Shown: piece after piece, positions 37,410-47,053 of the stretch | Layout: every line of letters begins with the position of its first letter | Position numbering within the stretch: the first letter of the stretch is position 1 | Source of the DNA: Shewanella putrefaciens | Lineage (GTDB): Bacteria > Pseudomonadota > Gammaproteobacteria > Enterobacterales > Shewanellaceae | Length of the DNA: 64,000 nucleotides | Direction of reading: 5' to 3' | Assembly: GCF_016406305.1 (NCBI RefSeq) | Contig: NZ_CP066369.1 | Span: 3,738,501-3,802,500 of the forward strand | Position numbers and translations under genes: made by a program | Notes under the pieces: model-generated | What the model saw: the letters and a program-made list of their open reading frames with translations, nothing else | What the model was told of the DNA's origin: nothing | Database searches by the model: none

Positions 37410-37579
37410 ACGGTCACTTACATGACAGCGCTTAATCCAGCTAGACCCTGTGTATATCTGATAGTCAATAATGACCGCCATAGCGTTAACGCCTAACTAT
37501 TTTTGTCTTTATCTTTCAATAGCAAAGTGGGTATTATGAGGCTGATTATTATCAAGTTATGAATGGATGCTGTTGATAA

Positions 37580-38569
37580 ATGATACTCAAAACCAAATCA
37601 CCTCTAAATACCCAAACACCGCAGGCTATTGCGGGACAAAAACAAGAACAGGATGTTGCCTTCTATCTACGCCGCGCCTTCAAAGATCACCCCGAAGTGT
37701 TGGTCATCAATGATTTTCGATTCACCTATAACGGCGAAACCGCGCAAATTGATCACTTAATTATCTACACCTATGGCTTTGTATTAATTGAATCTAAGAG
37801 CATCAAAGGCCATGTAGATGTCAATCAACTGGGAGAATGGACTCGCAGTCACGGCAATCACTGGTTTGGTATGCCATCACCGATTAAGCAAGTTGAACTA
37901 CAACAATCACTACTTAGAGAAATGCTAAAACAGCATAGAAGTGAAATTCTCGGTAAGTTACTCGGAATAAAACAGCAAGGCTTTGGCATGCGTTGTTGGG
38001 ATCATTTATGCGCGATCTCAAGCGATGCGGTAATCAACAGAGACACTATGCCAGCAGCAATTTCTGAACTGTTAGTTAAAACCGAATTTTTAGTCGAGAA
38101 GCTTGAAAAGATCATGAATCTTAAAAGCAAATTCATGCGAATTATCAGTGTGAGTGATACGCGCCCCGACTTTAATCAAGAAGAACTCAATTCAATTGCG
38201 AACTTCTTAATCGATCGACATGTAGACCCACATCAAACAGACAGTGAAATAACGCTCACACAAGCACAACAAATCAGAGAACCCGTTGCACAGTTTGAAG
38301 TGAATAAAGCCGTTGAAGCTAAACCTCAAGCAATAACTCAATCTGCCACGCACAGTATTCTTAGCTGTAAACATTGCGGTGAATCAACAAACTACACCCC
38401 AATGTACGGTAAGTTTGGTTACTACATAAAATGCAACCAATGCACTAAAAACACGCCAATGAAACAAGCCTGCCCACAGTGCCAAAGCAAAAATATCAAA
38501 ATACAAAAACGCAGCCAGCGCTATACCCTCACCTGCCAAGATTGCAGCCATAGCTCACAGGTGATTTAA
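37580..38569 (+). CDS. NERD-domain protein with C-terminal zinc ribbons
   Basis: This 329-aa protein has a NERD (nuclease-related) domain at about residues 20-140: GQKQEQDVAFYLRRAF, VINDFRFTYNGETAQIDHLIIYTYGFVLIESKSIKGHV. The D...E-x-K arrangement is that of restriction-like nucleases. The C-terminal 75 residues have two four-Cys zinc ribbons (CKHCG..CNQC; CPQCQ..CQDC) like those in topoisomerase I tails, probably for nucleic-acid binding. Such proteins are linked to DNA repair or defence, but the target is unknown. The ribosome-binding site is weak. Confidence 0.85.
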   Translation: MILKTKSPLNTQTPQAIAGQKQEQDVAFYLRRAFKDHPEVLVINDFRFTYNGETAQIDHLIIYTYGFVLIESKSIKGHVDVNQLGEWTRSHGNHWFGMPSPIKQVELQQSLLREMLKQHRSEILGKLLGIKQQGFGMRCWDHLCAISSDAVINRDTMPAAISELLVKTEFLVEKLEKIMNLKSKFMRIISVSDTRPDFNQEELNSIANFLIDRHVDPHQTDSEITLTQAQQIREPVAQFEVNKAVEAKPQAITQSATHSILSCKHCGESTNYTPMYGKFGYYIKCNQCTKNTPMKQACPQCQSKNIKIQKRSQRYTLTCQDCSHSSQVI

Positions 38570-38807
38570 AGCTTGGCGAAAGTTTGCTCTAAGTTAGATT
38601 TTAAAGGTAAAGGTTTGAACCATGATAAATAGAATAAACAGAGATTCGTGCCCATCTTTCTACTTTGGCAAACACATATACAAATTTCCTCAATGAGTCA
38701 TCAGACGAAAACCTTAAAAAAACAACTAATATAATAACTTAAAACTATCTCAATGAGATAAAAATCCATAAACCCATTTAAATGGTTGTAATTTATCGAG
38801 GATGACA

Positions 38808-39974
38808 ATGATTAATTGTATCTATTGTAAAACAGAAAAATTTAAAGAAGGTAAGGGTTCTGAAGAACACGCAATTTTATCCTCTTTGGGAGGAAAAAAA
38901 GCATCAAGAAATATTTGTTGTGAAAAATGCAACAATGAGCTCAATGATAAAATTGATAAAGTTGTTTCAGAAGAATTCTCATTTATATCTAACTTTGCAA
39001 ACATAAAAACAGGTCGAAATAAACAATCAAAAACTATCAAGAATGCTGGAATCATGACTGGTAAGGATTTTGAACTAAAGCCAGGGGGGATTCCTCACTT
39101 TTCAAAAGCAAAACTTGAGTCTAATGAAGTTGATGAAAACTCTGTTAGGGGGAGTATTGTAGCCCGAAGTCCTGAAGAGGCAATCCACCTGATAGAAGCG
39201 TTTGCTAAAAAATATGGTAAATCAATCGATGATATACAGGATGTAAATATACAACTAGTTTCTGACTACAATATTCCGAAAATACAAGGTTCATTGTCGT
39301 TAGGCGGAGAACTATTCCTTCGTTCTATAATGAAAATGATGCTCACTTATCTAGCAACATTATGTCATTCTTCTAGGCTTCGCGATGGGTCATTCGATGA
39401 AGTAATTGCATATATCAAAGGCGAAGATAATCGAGATATAAAAATTACACATGATTATATCTCCACATATCCACCATCCCTACTAAGTAGCAACATTTCA
39501 CATCTGATTTTTATATGGGCAGATCCTGATACTGGACTTGTCTTCTGTGGTTTAAGATTATTTGGTTTTATCCAATTTAGTGCGAAATTAACTAATACTT
39601 GGCAAGGTGGTGAAATCAGAAAGTGTCACCAAGTAGACCCTATTACGGGTGAAACACATGATTCGAGCTTAGATGATTTATCTGTCTCAATTAATGACCT
39701 AGTGTCACATATGGGCAATGATAAAATGAAATTTGAACAAGCCATAAATTCGATGATGTCGGCAATATTTGAGAATCAACATAACGTAGCAATTAGTATG
39801 ACCACAAAAAATGCGGTTGAGGAAGCTTTTGCAAAGCAGAATTTTGAAGACTTAACCAAAGATAATCTAAACGAATTTGTAAAGACTATTGTAGGACATA
39901 TCCAAGCTCAAAAGCTTCGTCGAAGTGTTACTCAAACTATCTCAATTGCACAATTAAAGCGGATGATAAAGTAA
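38808..39974 (+). CDS. HNH-like nuclease family protein, accessory
   Basis: The protein is about 388 aa. Residues 1-50 look like an HNH_5-type zinc/nuclease module: CIYCKTE, then GSEEHAILSSLGG with the Glu-His pair, then CCEKCNNELND. The rest has no family I recognise. The coding sequence is clearly more AT-rich than its neighbours and uses many A/T-ending codons, suggesting transfer. The start at 38808 has GAGG at 6-nt spacing. It lies between the NERD gene and composite repeats. A defence or mobile-DNA role is possible but not shown. Confidence 0.7.
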   Translation: MINCIYCKTEKFKEGKGSEEHAILSSLGGKKASRNICCEKCNNELNDKIDKVVSEEFSFISNFANIKTGRNKQSKTIKNAGIMTGKDFELKPGGIPHFSKAKLESNEVDENSVRGSIVARSPEEAIHLIEAFAKKYGKSIDDIQDVNIQLVSDYNIPKIQGSLSLGGELFLRSIMKMMLTYLATLCHSSRLRDGSFDEVIAYIKGEDNRDIKITHDYISTYPPSLLSSNISHLIFIWADPDTGLVFCGLRLFGFIQFSAKLTNTWQGGEIRKCHQVDPITGETHDSSLDDLSVSINDLVSHMGNDKMKFEQAINSMMSAIFENQHNVAISMTTKNAVEEAFAKQNFEDLTKDNLNEFVKTIVGHIQAQKLRRSVTQTISIAQLKRMIK

Positions 39975-39988
39975 GAAATAAGGTATAG

Positions 39989-40296
39989 GCACAACTCTTT
40001 TGGGATTTAGGGCCAACGCCGAGATCACAGAAGTTCACCATCCCCTGCGAAGTTGCCGCGGGGCGTTGGAATAAATTGCGTGAGTCCGGTCAGGGATGAC
40101 CGGCTAGCTTTCGTAGGTACAGGGACGTTGCCTTCGGAAGCGATAGCAATTTATCCATAAGACCTAGGCTAGGATCTAATGCATGTAACTTCGCTAGGGG
40201 CGGCAAGGGAGATCCAAGAGGGAATTGCTGTTGATGCCCTCTTGGTCGGGTGTGGGTTGAAGACCCACGATTTTCTCGGCCGTGAGGCCGCAAATC
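39989..40296. repeat. Composite dispersed repeat, copy A
   Basis: A 5' module (39989-40068, starting GCACAACTCTTT and containing CCGAGATCACAG and AGTTGCCGC) and a 3' module (40195-40296, containing CTAGGGGCGGCAAGG, CTTGGTCGGGTGTGGGTTGA and CGGCCGTGAGGCCG) recur at 41.9-42.5 kb. The 3' module ends in two adjacent hairpins: GTGGGT/ACCCAC and CGGCC/GGCCG. The middle part (40069-40194) is unique. No convincing gene; minus-strand frames here are artefacts of the repeat. Confidence 0.85.
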
Positions 40297-40312
40297 TAGC
40301 GATACTCAAAAC

Positions 40313-41719
40313 TTAAAAATATTCGATATTAAGTTGATACATAGCCGCATCATCCGCTTCTGTCTCAAATTTAGCTTCCAGTTCAAAATTCTCAAAACGG
40401 ATTTGCACTTGGTCAAAGTTATCGGTTGCGTTTGGATATTGGGTTAACATTTCAGCTTTGGTATATGGGAGTGCTAATTGTTTGGCAATATAACGCATAT
40501 CGAGGTTTGAGCTGGGTTTGTTGAACAATTCTTGGGCTATTTGGACGCGCCGCAATTCACCCTGCTCATACTGGATCTGTAAATGATTCCCTAACAACCA
40601 CCAAATTCCTGAATCGGATAGATTCAATTTATGGTAACTTCCGATGCTGTCTAGAAGCGTTTCAAGCTTAGGTTTCTGCTTTAAATTAAAAGGATTAATT
40701 AACCCAATTGTGTTGTTAACTTGTGTTGTAGTCGCCAATTTAGGAGAAGAAAGCGTATTCGCATTATTTTTATTTTCTAGTACAAACCCGGTTAACTTTT
40801 CAATAGATTGCTCTTTACTGACAGGGTTAAAGGATTCGAATAATAGCCTCAATTGCGCTTCCCTATTACTTAACAGGTATTCTGAAGCAGAATTTTTAAG
40901 CTGTGCTCCTAGCTGTAACTTAACCTCTTCTAAACTATTATTTTGCTGCACACCGCCCGCCAGAGCCCAAGAAACAGAGTCAAATCCTTCACGATATCCA
41001 ATGAGATTTTTACCATAGCCACTCATAAACAAATTTCCGGATCTTATGCTGTCAACCATTCCATCTCGGATGATAAACCATATACCGCGACCATAGCCTA
41101 AGGCTTGTTCTGATGAATCTAACATTATCTCAATACTTGCGGGCCCTAAATGTGTTGTCAGCGTTGCAACCTTAGCGCCCAATGGTATGCCAAAAGCACC
41201 AGTGTCAAGAGATATATTAGCTAAAGGCACTTGAATGGAATCGGCAACCTCCTCTAACGAGGGGGCTTCTGCAAGTTGAAAGCTATAACTGATCGTCGCG
41301 ACAACATGGATCCCCTTATCGTTATATGGTGTAAGCTGTTCAGATAATTGGGAATTATCTTTACAGTAACGAATAAAATCGGCATTAAAATGACTGGTCT
41401 TGGTACTGGCTAAATTTTTAGTTTTAGGGCGCATAACATTATGGATATTCGTTAATATGACAGCATCCGCTTGCTGACGCTTGGCATCTAACCTCAAATC
41501 CAAGAGGGCTTGAGTGAAATCAGGATCTTCTTCCAATGGGATATTGGCATCGTATTTAGCTAATGTACGAGTAATTTGCACATGCTTTAATATATTCGGC
41601 GAGCATGAGGGCATGTAATTGAGTATTGGCGGAAGTTCGGTGGTCTCTATGGTGTCGGCGAATAGGGGGGATTGGATTAAGAGGCAGATAAAAAAGCTAT
41701 ATTTATAATAAGTTAGCAT
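40313..41719 (-). CDS. Exported protein of unknown function between repeats
   Basis: This 468-aa precursor has a Sec signal peptide (residues 1-21, ending LFA). The N-terminal 130 residues include ADAVILTNIHNVMRP, a pattern reminiscent of heavy-metal-binding or YbjQ-like folds, but only weakly. The rest resembles no family I know; it has a duplicated Leu-rich ALA/QLG organisation and ends in acidic sequence. No lipobox. It is bracketed by composite repeats on both sides and looks like an accessory gene. Confidence 0.75.
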   Translation of the reverse strand: MLTYYKYSFFICLLIQSPLFADTIETTELPPILNYMPSCSPNILKHVQITRTLAKYDANIPLEEDPDFTQALLDLRLDAKRQQADAVILTNIHNVMRPKTKNLASTKTSHFNADFIRYCKDNSQLSEQLTPYNDKGIHVVATISYSFQLAEAPSLEEVADSIQVPLANISLDTGAFGIPLGAKVATLTTHLGPASIEIMLDSSEQALGYGRGIWFIIRDGMVDSIRSGNLFMSGYGKNLIGYREGFDSVSWALAGGVQQNNSLEEVKLQLGAQLKNSASEYLLSNREAQLRLLFESFNPVSKEQSIEKLTGFVLENKNNANTLSSPKLATTTQVNNTIGLINPFNLKQKPKLETLLDSIGSYHKLNLSDSGIWWLLGNHLQIQYEQGELRRVQIAQELFNKPSSNLDMRYIAKQLALPYTKAEMLTQYPNATDNFDQVQIRFENFELEAKFETEADDAAMYQLNIEYF

Positions 41720-41878
41720 TACGATTTCTTCCTTGAATTAAGTCTGTGCTATATGGCTGCCAATAAAATATTTTATCCCTATCAAACTCGGCCATCCTTT
41801 GTAAAACAATAACATAATACAATTTAAGATAGCGCTCAAGCACGCTAAAGCCAGAAAGAGGGGAGAAAGATAGAACAG

Positions 41879-42531
41879 GCACAACTCTTTCAGGATTAAC
41901 AGCTAACACCGAGATCACAGAAGTTTCCCCTCCCCTCGGAGTTGCCGCAGGGCATTTGAAGGGAAAGATGGGACATGCATAACTCTTTTGGAATTAACAG
42001 CCAACGCCGAGATCACAGTAGTTTTCCCTCCCCTCGAAGTTGCCGCAGGGCATTTGCGTTCGTTGCGTGAGCGAGGCATGGATGGAGAGATAGCGTCAGT
42101 CGAATCAGGGACGAGCGTCTGACGCGATAGCATAAGAACGCTTAATGCCCAAGGGGCTTTCAACTCCGTTAGGGGCGTCAAGGAGCATCCAAGGGCGAAG
42201 GCCAGCGGCCGCTTTGAGCGCGAGATAGGGATATCGAGCTGGCAGTTTAACATGGACGTTTTTGATAGGACGAGCAGCCCTCCTTGGTCGGGTGTGGGGT
42301 GAAGACCCACGACTTTCTCGGCCGTAAGGCCGCAAATCAAAAGAAAGATGGGACGAGCGTCTGACGCGATAGCATAAGAGCGCTTAATGCCCAAGGGGCT
42401 TTCAACTCCGCTAGGGGCGGCAAGGACTCTTGTTAACAAAGAAGCAAGAGGGAATTGCTGTTGATCCCCTCTTGGTCGGGTGTGGGTTGAAGACCCACGA
42501 CTTTAATCTACCTCGGCCGTAAGGCCGCAAA
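41879..42531. repeat. Composite dispersed repeat, nested copies B and C
   Basis: This block has two 5' modules in tandem (41879-41960 and 41977-42056), two copies of a middle module GACGAGCGTCTGACGCGATA...CTTAATGCCCAAGGGG (42108-42168 and 42350-42410), and two 3' modules ending in the same paired hairpins (42270-42338 and 42464-42531). The order is 5'-5'-mid-3'-mid-3', as if copies had inserted or recombined. Minus-strand frames at 41915-42439 and 42105-42335 follow the repeat and are not accepted as genes. Confidence 0.85.
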
Positions 42532-42543
42532 ACTGACTAACCA

Positions 42544-43113
42544 CTAACTCGCAACACAAAGATTTTGCTGAATCTTCCAGCGGCGTTGCATCACAGGGAT
42601 CGAGAATCCATAGCAAAGCACCACGATCACTGGTTGAATTTGAAAGCTAAGCTCAGGCCAGAGCAGAAAAGCTACCACACAGGCTAAGGTGCGCACTATC
42701 GCATGCACTATGGCCACCTTTTGTGCCGCTATCACGCCATGAACTAACCACATCAAGCCTGTCTGCACAGCAAGGGCAAAGGGAAGTGCTAAATAGTTTT
42801 CCATAAAGAATGGGATGCTGATGGCAAAGGTTAAAAAGCTCATTCCCACACCCGCCAGAAACACAGTCTCAAACCAATTACGCTCAGCACTTTTCTTAAA
42901 CGAGATATTCTCGCCCGTCAGCCGCGAAACACCCATAGCAAGGTAGATAATAGAACCAGTACCGATAAATGTTGCCATCACTAGTTGCGATGCTGGCAAT
43001 ATAAAACTCAATCCAAACAGTAAGCTCCAAACGATCATCCCTGATAGGGGCATAGCCAAGGCACGTTGTTGACGGTATTCGATAAGCTGTTGGTCCAATG
43101 ATTTGTGTTGCAT
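42544..43113 (-). CDS. Integral membrane protein, DUF7010-like
   Basis: This 189-aa protein has about six hydrophobic helices from residue 20 to 175 after a charged N-terminus (MQHKSLDQQLIEYRQQRALAMPLSG). The ATG at 43113 follows AGGAGG, which excludes the longer upstream frame. Proteins of this type are grouped under DUF7010; I make that link tentatively. Function unknown. It lies just downstream of the repeat block. Confidence 0.7.
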   Translation of the reverse strand: MQHKSLDQQLIEYRQQRALAMPLSGMIVWSLLFGLSFILPASQLVMATFIGTGSIIYLAMGVSRLTGENISFKKSAERNWFETVFLAGVGMSFLTFAISIPFFMENYLALPFALAVQTGLMWLVHGVIAAQKVAIVHAIVRTLACVVAFLLWPELSFQIQPVIVVLCYGFSIPVMQRRWKIQQNLCVAS

Positions 43114-43583
43114 GATTAAGCCTCCTTGTTGGTATGGCTTAAGTATCAGCGCAAACCGCGTACCATGGCAGTGCAACTTGTCAGCAGTTATCGGTGACAA
43201 ATGTCATCTCTATTCCTATGCCAAAATCCTAGCAAGGGACTCATCACAATACCGAATTACCTGACCGAATCGGAAATGGCAAAACAACATCAACGACTGA
43301 GGTAAGCTTCCCACCGCAGCCCAGTTAGGGTCATCATTGGCTTAAATCAACGGATAAACTAGGCTCGCCATCATCAATGCAGAATGACAAGCTTGAAAAT
43401 AACGACGACAAGACATACCTAAGGCGTAACTTTGCGGGCCTTCCCCTAAAAAAACGTGGCATAACAGTATGCAACTCACGCCATTGCCATTAGCCCATGG
43501 CGTGCATAAAGCGCATTATGTTACTGTTTCGCGATAAGTGGCTCGATTTTTTACCGAATTTTAGATGAAGGGTTTAATGGATT
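43114..43583. other. Intergenic region, 470 bp
   Basis: Spacer between divergent genes for the membrane protein and YqhA. I see no open frame with a ribosome-binding site, no clear terminator and no operator that I can name. Confidence 0.4.
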
Positions 43584-44072
43584 ATGGAAAAAATATTTGA
43601 AAGATTAATGTACGCATCACGCTGGATTATGGCGCCAATTTATTTGGGATTAAGCTTAGTTTTGTTAGGCTTAGGCATTAAATTCTTCCAAGAGATCTTC
43701 CATATTCTGCCCATCATTTTTGAGATGCGCGAAGTGGACTTAGTGCTAGTCACGCTATCACTTATCGATATCACTTTGGTCGGCGGTCTTATCGTGATGG
43801 TGATGTTTTCAGGCTATGAGAATTTTGTCTCACAGTTGGATGTGGGAGAGGACAGTGAAAAACTCAGTTGGCTTGGCAAGCTGGATTCGGGTTCCCTTAA
43901 AAACAAGGTGGCTGCTTCTATTGTGGCGATTTCGTCTATCCATCTGCTGAAGATATTTATGAATGTGGACAATATCGCCAATGACAAAATCATGTGGTAT
44001 TTGTTAATCCACATCACCTTTGTTTTGTCAGCCTTTGCCATGGGATATCTGGACAAAATTACCCGCAAATAA
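43584..44072 (+). CDS. yqhA: YqhA family membrane protein (UPF0114)
   Basis: This 162-aa protein is close to E. coli YqhA along its length: [69 protein letters not shown] and [12 protein letters not shown]. It has four predicted transmembrane helices. Function is unknown. A terminator follows about 90 bp later. Confidence 0.92.
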   Translation: MEKIFERLMYASRWIMAPIYLGLSLVLLGLGIKFFQEIFHILPIIFEMREVDLVLVTLSLIDITLVGGLIVMVMFSGYENFVSQLDVGEDSEKLSWLGKLDSGSLKNKVAASIVAISSIHLLKIFMNVDNIANDKIMWYLLIHITFVLSAFAMGYLDKITRK

Positions 44073-44164
44073 ACACCTTTATAAACGTGCCAAAGTAGAT
44101 GCTCTGTTTGAGCATTATCCCTTGGCAGAGTAGCTAAAGGACTAGGCCATAAATACCTAAATTC

Positions 44165-44190
44165 AAGCCACTGATATCAGTGGCTTTTTA
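44165..44190 (+). terminator. Terminator after yqhA
   Basis: AAGCCACTGATATCAGTGGCTTTTT: perfect stem with T-run. The same hairpin recurs at 47005. Confidence 0.85.
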
Positions 44191-44470
44191 TTTTATAACC
44201 CACATAGCGCCCTCGCACTTTGGTATTAAATGCATCTAAGCACTGTAACATTATGTTTAAATTGAAATTGTTAATTGCGATAATATTGAGCAACCCCGAG
44301 ATACCTAGCTCAAGCTGCAAAACGCGGCTATTTTTCTAGCGAATAAGGGATTACGCCATCTAAAAGGATTATTCAAAGTCGTCAAAAATCTTTATAATTG
44401 CCAACATTTTGACGATATGGTCACCAAAGCGACAATTTATATTAATTCGCTGAAATCACAAGGTTGTAAA

Positions 44471-44938
44471 GTGAAAACAAAGTTATTGGTCCTCATGCTT
44501 GTCGGCCATTTAGGCTATGCCCACGCCAAGGAAGATTTAGCCACGGCATTAGACACCACGCCCTCCCCAAAGAGTCATAGTATCGATTTTATCGACAAAA
44601 ACCTTAAACTGACGTTAGCCTGCACCGAGGGAAATACTCAGCCAATTTTAAACGTGACTATGGCAGAATCCTTTGCATTTAGTGGCGATCCCAGTGTGTT
44701 GATTATTAGTAGCGACAAACAAAATAGGGTTAAGTTACGGGGCACGGCCACACTGATGAATTTCACCAGTGGAGATAAGACGGACCCAGATTTATGGGAA
44801 AATTTAAGTAAGCTCCAATCCCCCGCGTTACACCTCGAAGTCATCTCATTCCGTTCGAGTAAATACACCAGCTCAGACTTAGCCGCGGCAGGTTTTACCG
44901 CTGCAGTGGCAAAATTAAAACAAGATTGTATTCAATAA
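44471..44938 (+). CDS. Small exported protein, hypothetical
   Basis: A 155-aa precursor if started at GTG 44471, which follows AAGG by 7 nt; its first 20 residues (VKTKLLVLMLVGHLGYAHA) make a good signal peptide. The longer frame from 44417 would bury this signal. The mature part has two cysteines (LACTEG, QDCIQ) likely to form a disulphide. No known family. Confidence 0.68.
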   Translation: MKTKLLVLMLVGHLGYAHAKEDLATALDTTPSPKSHSIDFIDKNLKLTLACTEGNTQPILNVTMAESFAFSGDPSVLIISSDKQNRVKLRGTATLMNFTSGDKTDPDLWENLSKLQSPALHLEVISFRSSKYTSSDLAAAGFTAAVAKLKQDCIQ

Positions 44939-45057
44939 TTGGCCCTATGCTGATGTTCGAGTCGAAGGCGGGGACACTCCCGCCATCTTCTCACAACCCC
45001 ATAGATTGAACTTTGCCAAACCTTAACTCGGCATCAACATCTTTTGTTATCAACTAC

Positions 45058-46764
45058 TTATAACCTAAAGCCACTCAGTGACTTTTTCATATCACTGGCC
45101 ATTTCCCGTAGTTGATGGCTGGCAGTCGATAGTTCTGAAGATTTTGCATTCGTGTTTTCCACCGCCTGCGCAATATTCTCCATATTCTGATTAATAGTAC
45201 CCGACACAACAGCCAACTGTTCAGTGGCGCTGGCCAGTTGATCATTGACATCGGTAATGCTCGACACTGCACTGTTAATCCGGGTTAGCGCCTCGCTGGC
45301 ACGCTGTGAACATACAATGGTTTGTTCCGTTTCGGTTCGGCTTTGTTCCATAGATTGCACTGCGTTAGCTGAGTCTTGCTGAATACCTTGAATACGCCTA
45401 TTAATATCCTGAGTCGATGCCTGAGAGCGGCTGGCAAGGGTACGCACTTCATCTGCCACAACGGCAAATCCACGTCCCATTTCTCCGGCCCGCGCCGCTT
45501 CTATCGCAGCATTTAATGCCAACAGATTGGTTTGCTCCGCAATCGCACCGATAACATCCGTGACTGCCCCTATTTCATCGCCACGTTTAGATAACTGCCC
45601 TATCACATCAGAGACTTGCTCCAGTTTCACTTTAAGCGCATCAATTGCCGTAATCGTTTGGCCGACGGACGTCACGCCATTTTGGGCCTCAGTATCGGCA
45701 TCCCTGGTCGCTTTGGCGGCCATAGTCGCGTTGCGGGCCATATCCTCGCATGTCGAGGTCATTTCATTGACCGCTGTAGCCACTTGGGCGGTTTGATCCA
45801 TCACATTTTGTAAAATATGCTGCGTCTGTTGGCTAGTGCCATCAAGCGCCTCAGATTGCGCGACCAGATGCTCAGCCATGGCCGATTGCTGGCCGAGAAT
45901 ACTGCGCAGTTGGCTGATAAGGCCACTTAATACCGCCAACAAGCTGTCGTTGTCGCCCGGTTTCAACGCAAAGTTCACCGAGAAATCACCGCCCGCAACC
46001 TGCTGCACCAGTGCTTTTGTGGTCGCCAATTCCCCCCCTAAGGCCTGCAATAACCAGCGGCGGATATACAAGGACACACCGACAGTCAAAGCCATAATCA
46101 CCAGGACAACCAACCCCACTTGCATAGCGACTTCCCAGAAGGCCGCCTTTACATCATCAATATAAATACCGGAACCGAGCACCCAGCCCCATTTGTCATC
46201 TTTTGCCACATAGGACAACTTGGTATAGCGCTCCTCAGTGACACCACCGCCTTTTAATGGTTTAGGCCACTGATATTCAACAAATCCATTGCCATAACGG
46301 GCGATAACGTCAACGAAACTGACAAACAAGTTAGCGTTATTCAGCGTCTGTTGCTGGCTGCCATCACGGTTGCGCATTAAGGTGGCGTGATGAAAGTTTG
46401 GCCTGTCCAGTACTGTGCCGTCTAAAGTGGATACGGTTGGATGCATGACCATTTTGGGGATAGGCCGACCGGTATCGTTAATCCAAATATATTCAGTACC
46501 GTCATAACGAACGGCCTTAATGGTCGCCATGGCCTGCTGCTGCGCCTGCTCCGTGCTTAACGCGCCGCTTTGCTCCAGAGTCTGAAAATGTTTAACGATA
46601 CTCAGGCTGCTATCAATAATCGCCACAACGCGATCTTCCCTCCCCTTGATCAAACTCTGGTTAAGTGCATTTAGCTCCATGATGCCCAGCACCACAAAAC
46701 CCAGCAATGCCAGTAACGGAATGCTGAGTAATCGACCACCCACTGTCTGCCAAAATCCAGTCAT
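45058..46764 (-). CDS. Methyl-accepting chemotaxis protein, sCache type
   Basis: This 568-aa receptor has two transmembrane helices (about residues 11-30 and 190-210) around a single Cache domain ([39 protein letters not shown]). A HAMP domain and long coiled-coil signalling domain follow, with the hairpin tip [40 protein letters not shown]. The ligand is unknown; sCache_2 receptors often bind small organic acids. It is followed by a terminator and a symporter gene for dicarboxylates or amino acids. Confidence 0.93.
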   Translation of the reverse strand: MTGFWQTVGGRLLSIPLLALLGFVVLGIMELNALNQSLIKGREDRVVAIIDSSLSIVKHFQTLEQSGALSTEQAQQQAMATIKAVRYDGTEYIWINDTGRPIPKMVMHPTVSTLDGTVLDRPNFHHATLMRNRDGSQQQTLNNANLFVSFVDVIARYGNGFVEYQWPKPLKGGGVTEERYTKLSYVAKDDKWGWVLGSGIYIDDVKAAFWEVAMQVGLVVLVIMALTVGVSLYIRRWLLQALGGELATTKALVQQVAGGDFSVNFALKPGDNDSLLAVLSGLISQLRSILGQQSAMAEHLVAQSEALDGTSQQTQHILQNVMDQTAQVATAVNEMTSTCEDMARNATMAAKATRDADTEAQNGVTSVGQTITAIDALKVKLEQVSDVIGQLSKRGDEIGAVTDVIGAIAEQTNLLALNAAIEAARAGEMGRGFAVVADEVRTLASRSQASTQDINRRIQGIQQDSANAVQSMEQSRTETEQTIVCSQRASEALTRINSAVSSITDVNDQLASATEQLAVVSGTINQNMENIAQAVENTNAKSSELSTASHQLREMASDMKKSLSGFRL

Positions 46765-47004
46765 GGCGTCTCCTTATTTTCCAAATGATTCAAGGTTATA
46801 AACCAGTATGGTTGAAATTAGATTTATTTAGCCAGCTTTTAATGTGATAAAAGCATGATCTACATCTCTATGTGAGTCAGTTTGGAGCTATTCACTTTTT
46901 AGGTGCAGTCCAAGGCGCAAGTAAGCTTACAAGGTGCACAATAGTCACCCCTGTAGCAAAGGCTAAAGGCAGATGAATGTCAATTCGACTTAGATATCAC
47001 TTAA

Positions 47005-47035
47005 TAAAAAAGCCACTGATATCAGTGGCTTTTTA
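47005..47035 (-). terminator. Terminator of the dicarboxylate symporter gene
   Basis: AAAAAGCCACTGATATCAGTGGCTTTTT perfect hairpin, A-rich and T-rich on its two sides, about 20 bp beyond the symporter stop on the minus strand. Confidence 0.82.
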
Positions 47036-47053
47036 TAATTTATCTGTATTAAT

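Noticed and set aside
40090..40293. Minus-strand frame in repeat copy A
   Set aside because: It follows the repeat modules, recurs with them, lacks a ribosome-binding site and resembles the artefact proteins often called in such repeats.
41915..42439. Minus-strand frames (with 42105-42335) in repeat copies B and C
   Set aside because: Same reason: low-complexity translation of nested repeat modules with no domain.
39989..42531. Integron attC array or CRISPR array
   Set aside because: No integrase, no RYYYAAC/GTTRRRY core pairs, and no regular short repeat-spacer pattern; modules are long and unevenly spaced.
37580..43113. Prophage or integrative element
   Set aside because: No integrase, phage structural gene, tRNA target or direct-repeat attachment site was found, although the region is accessory-looking.
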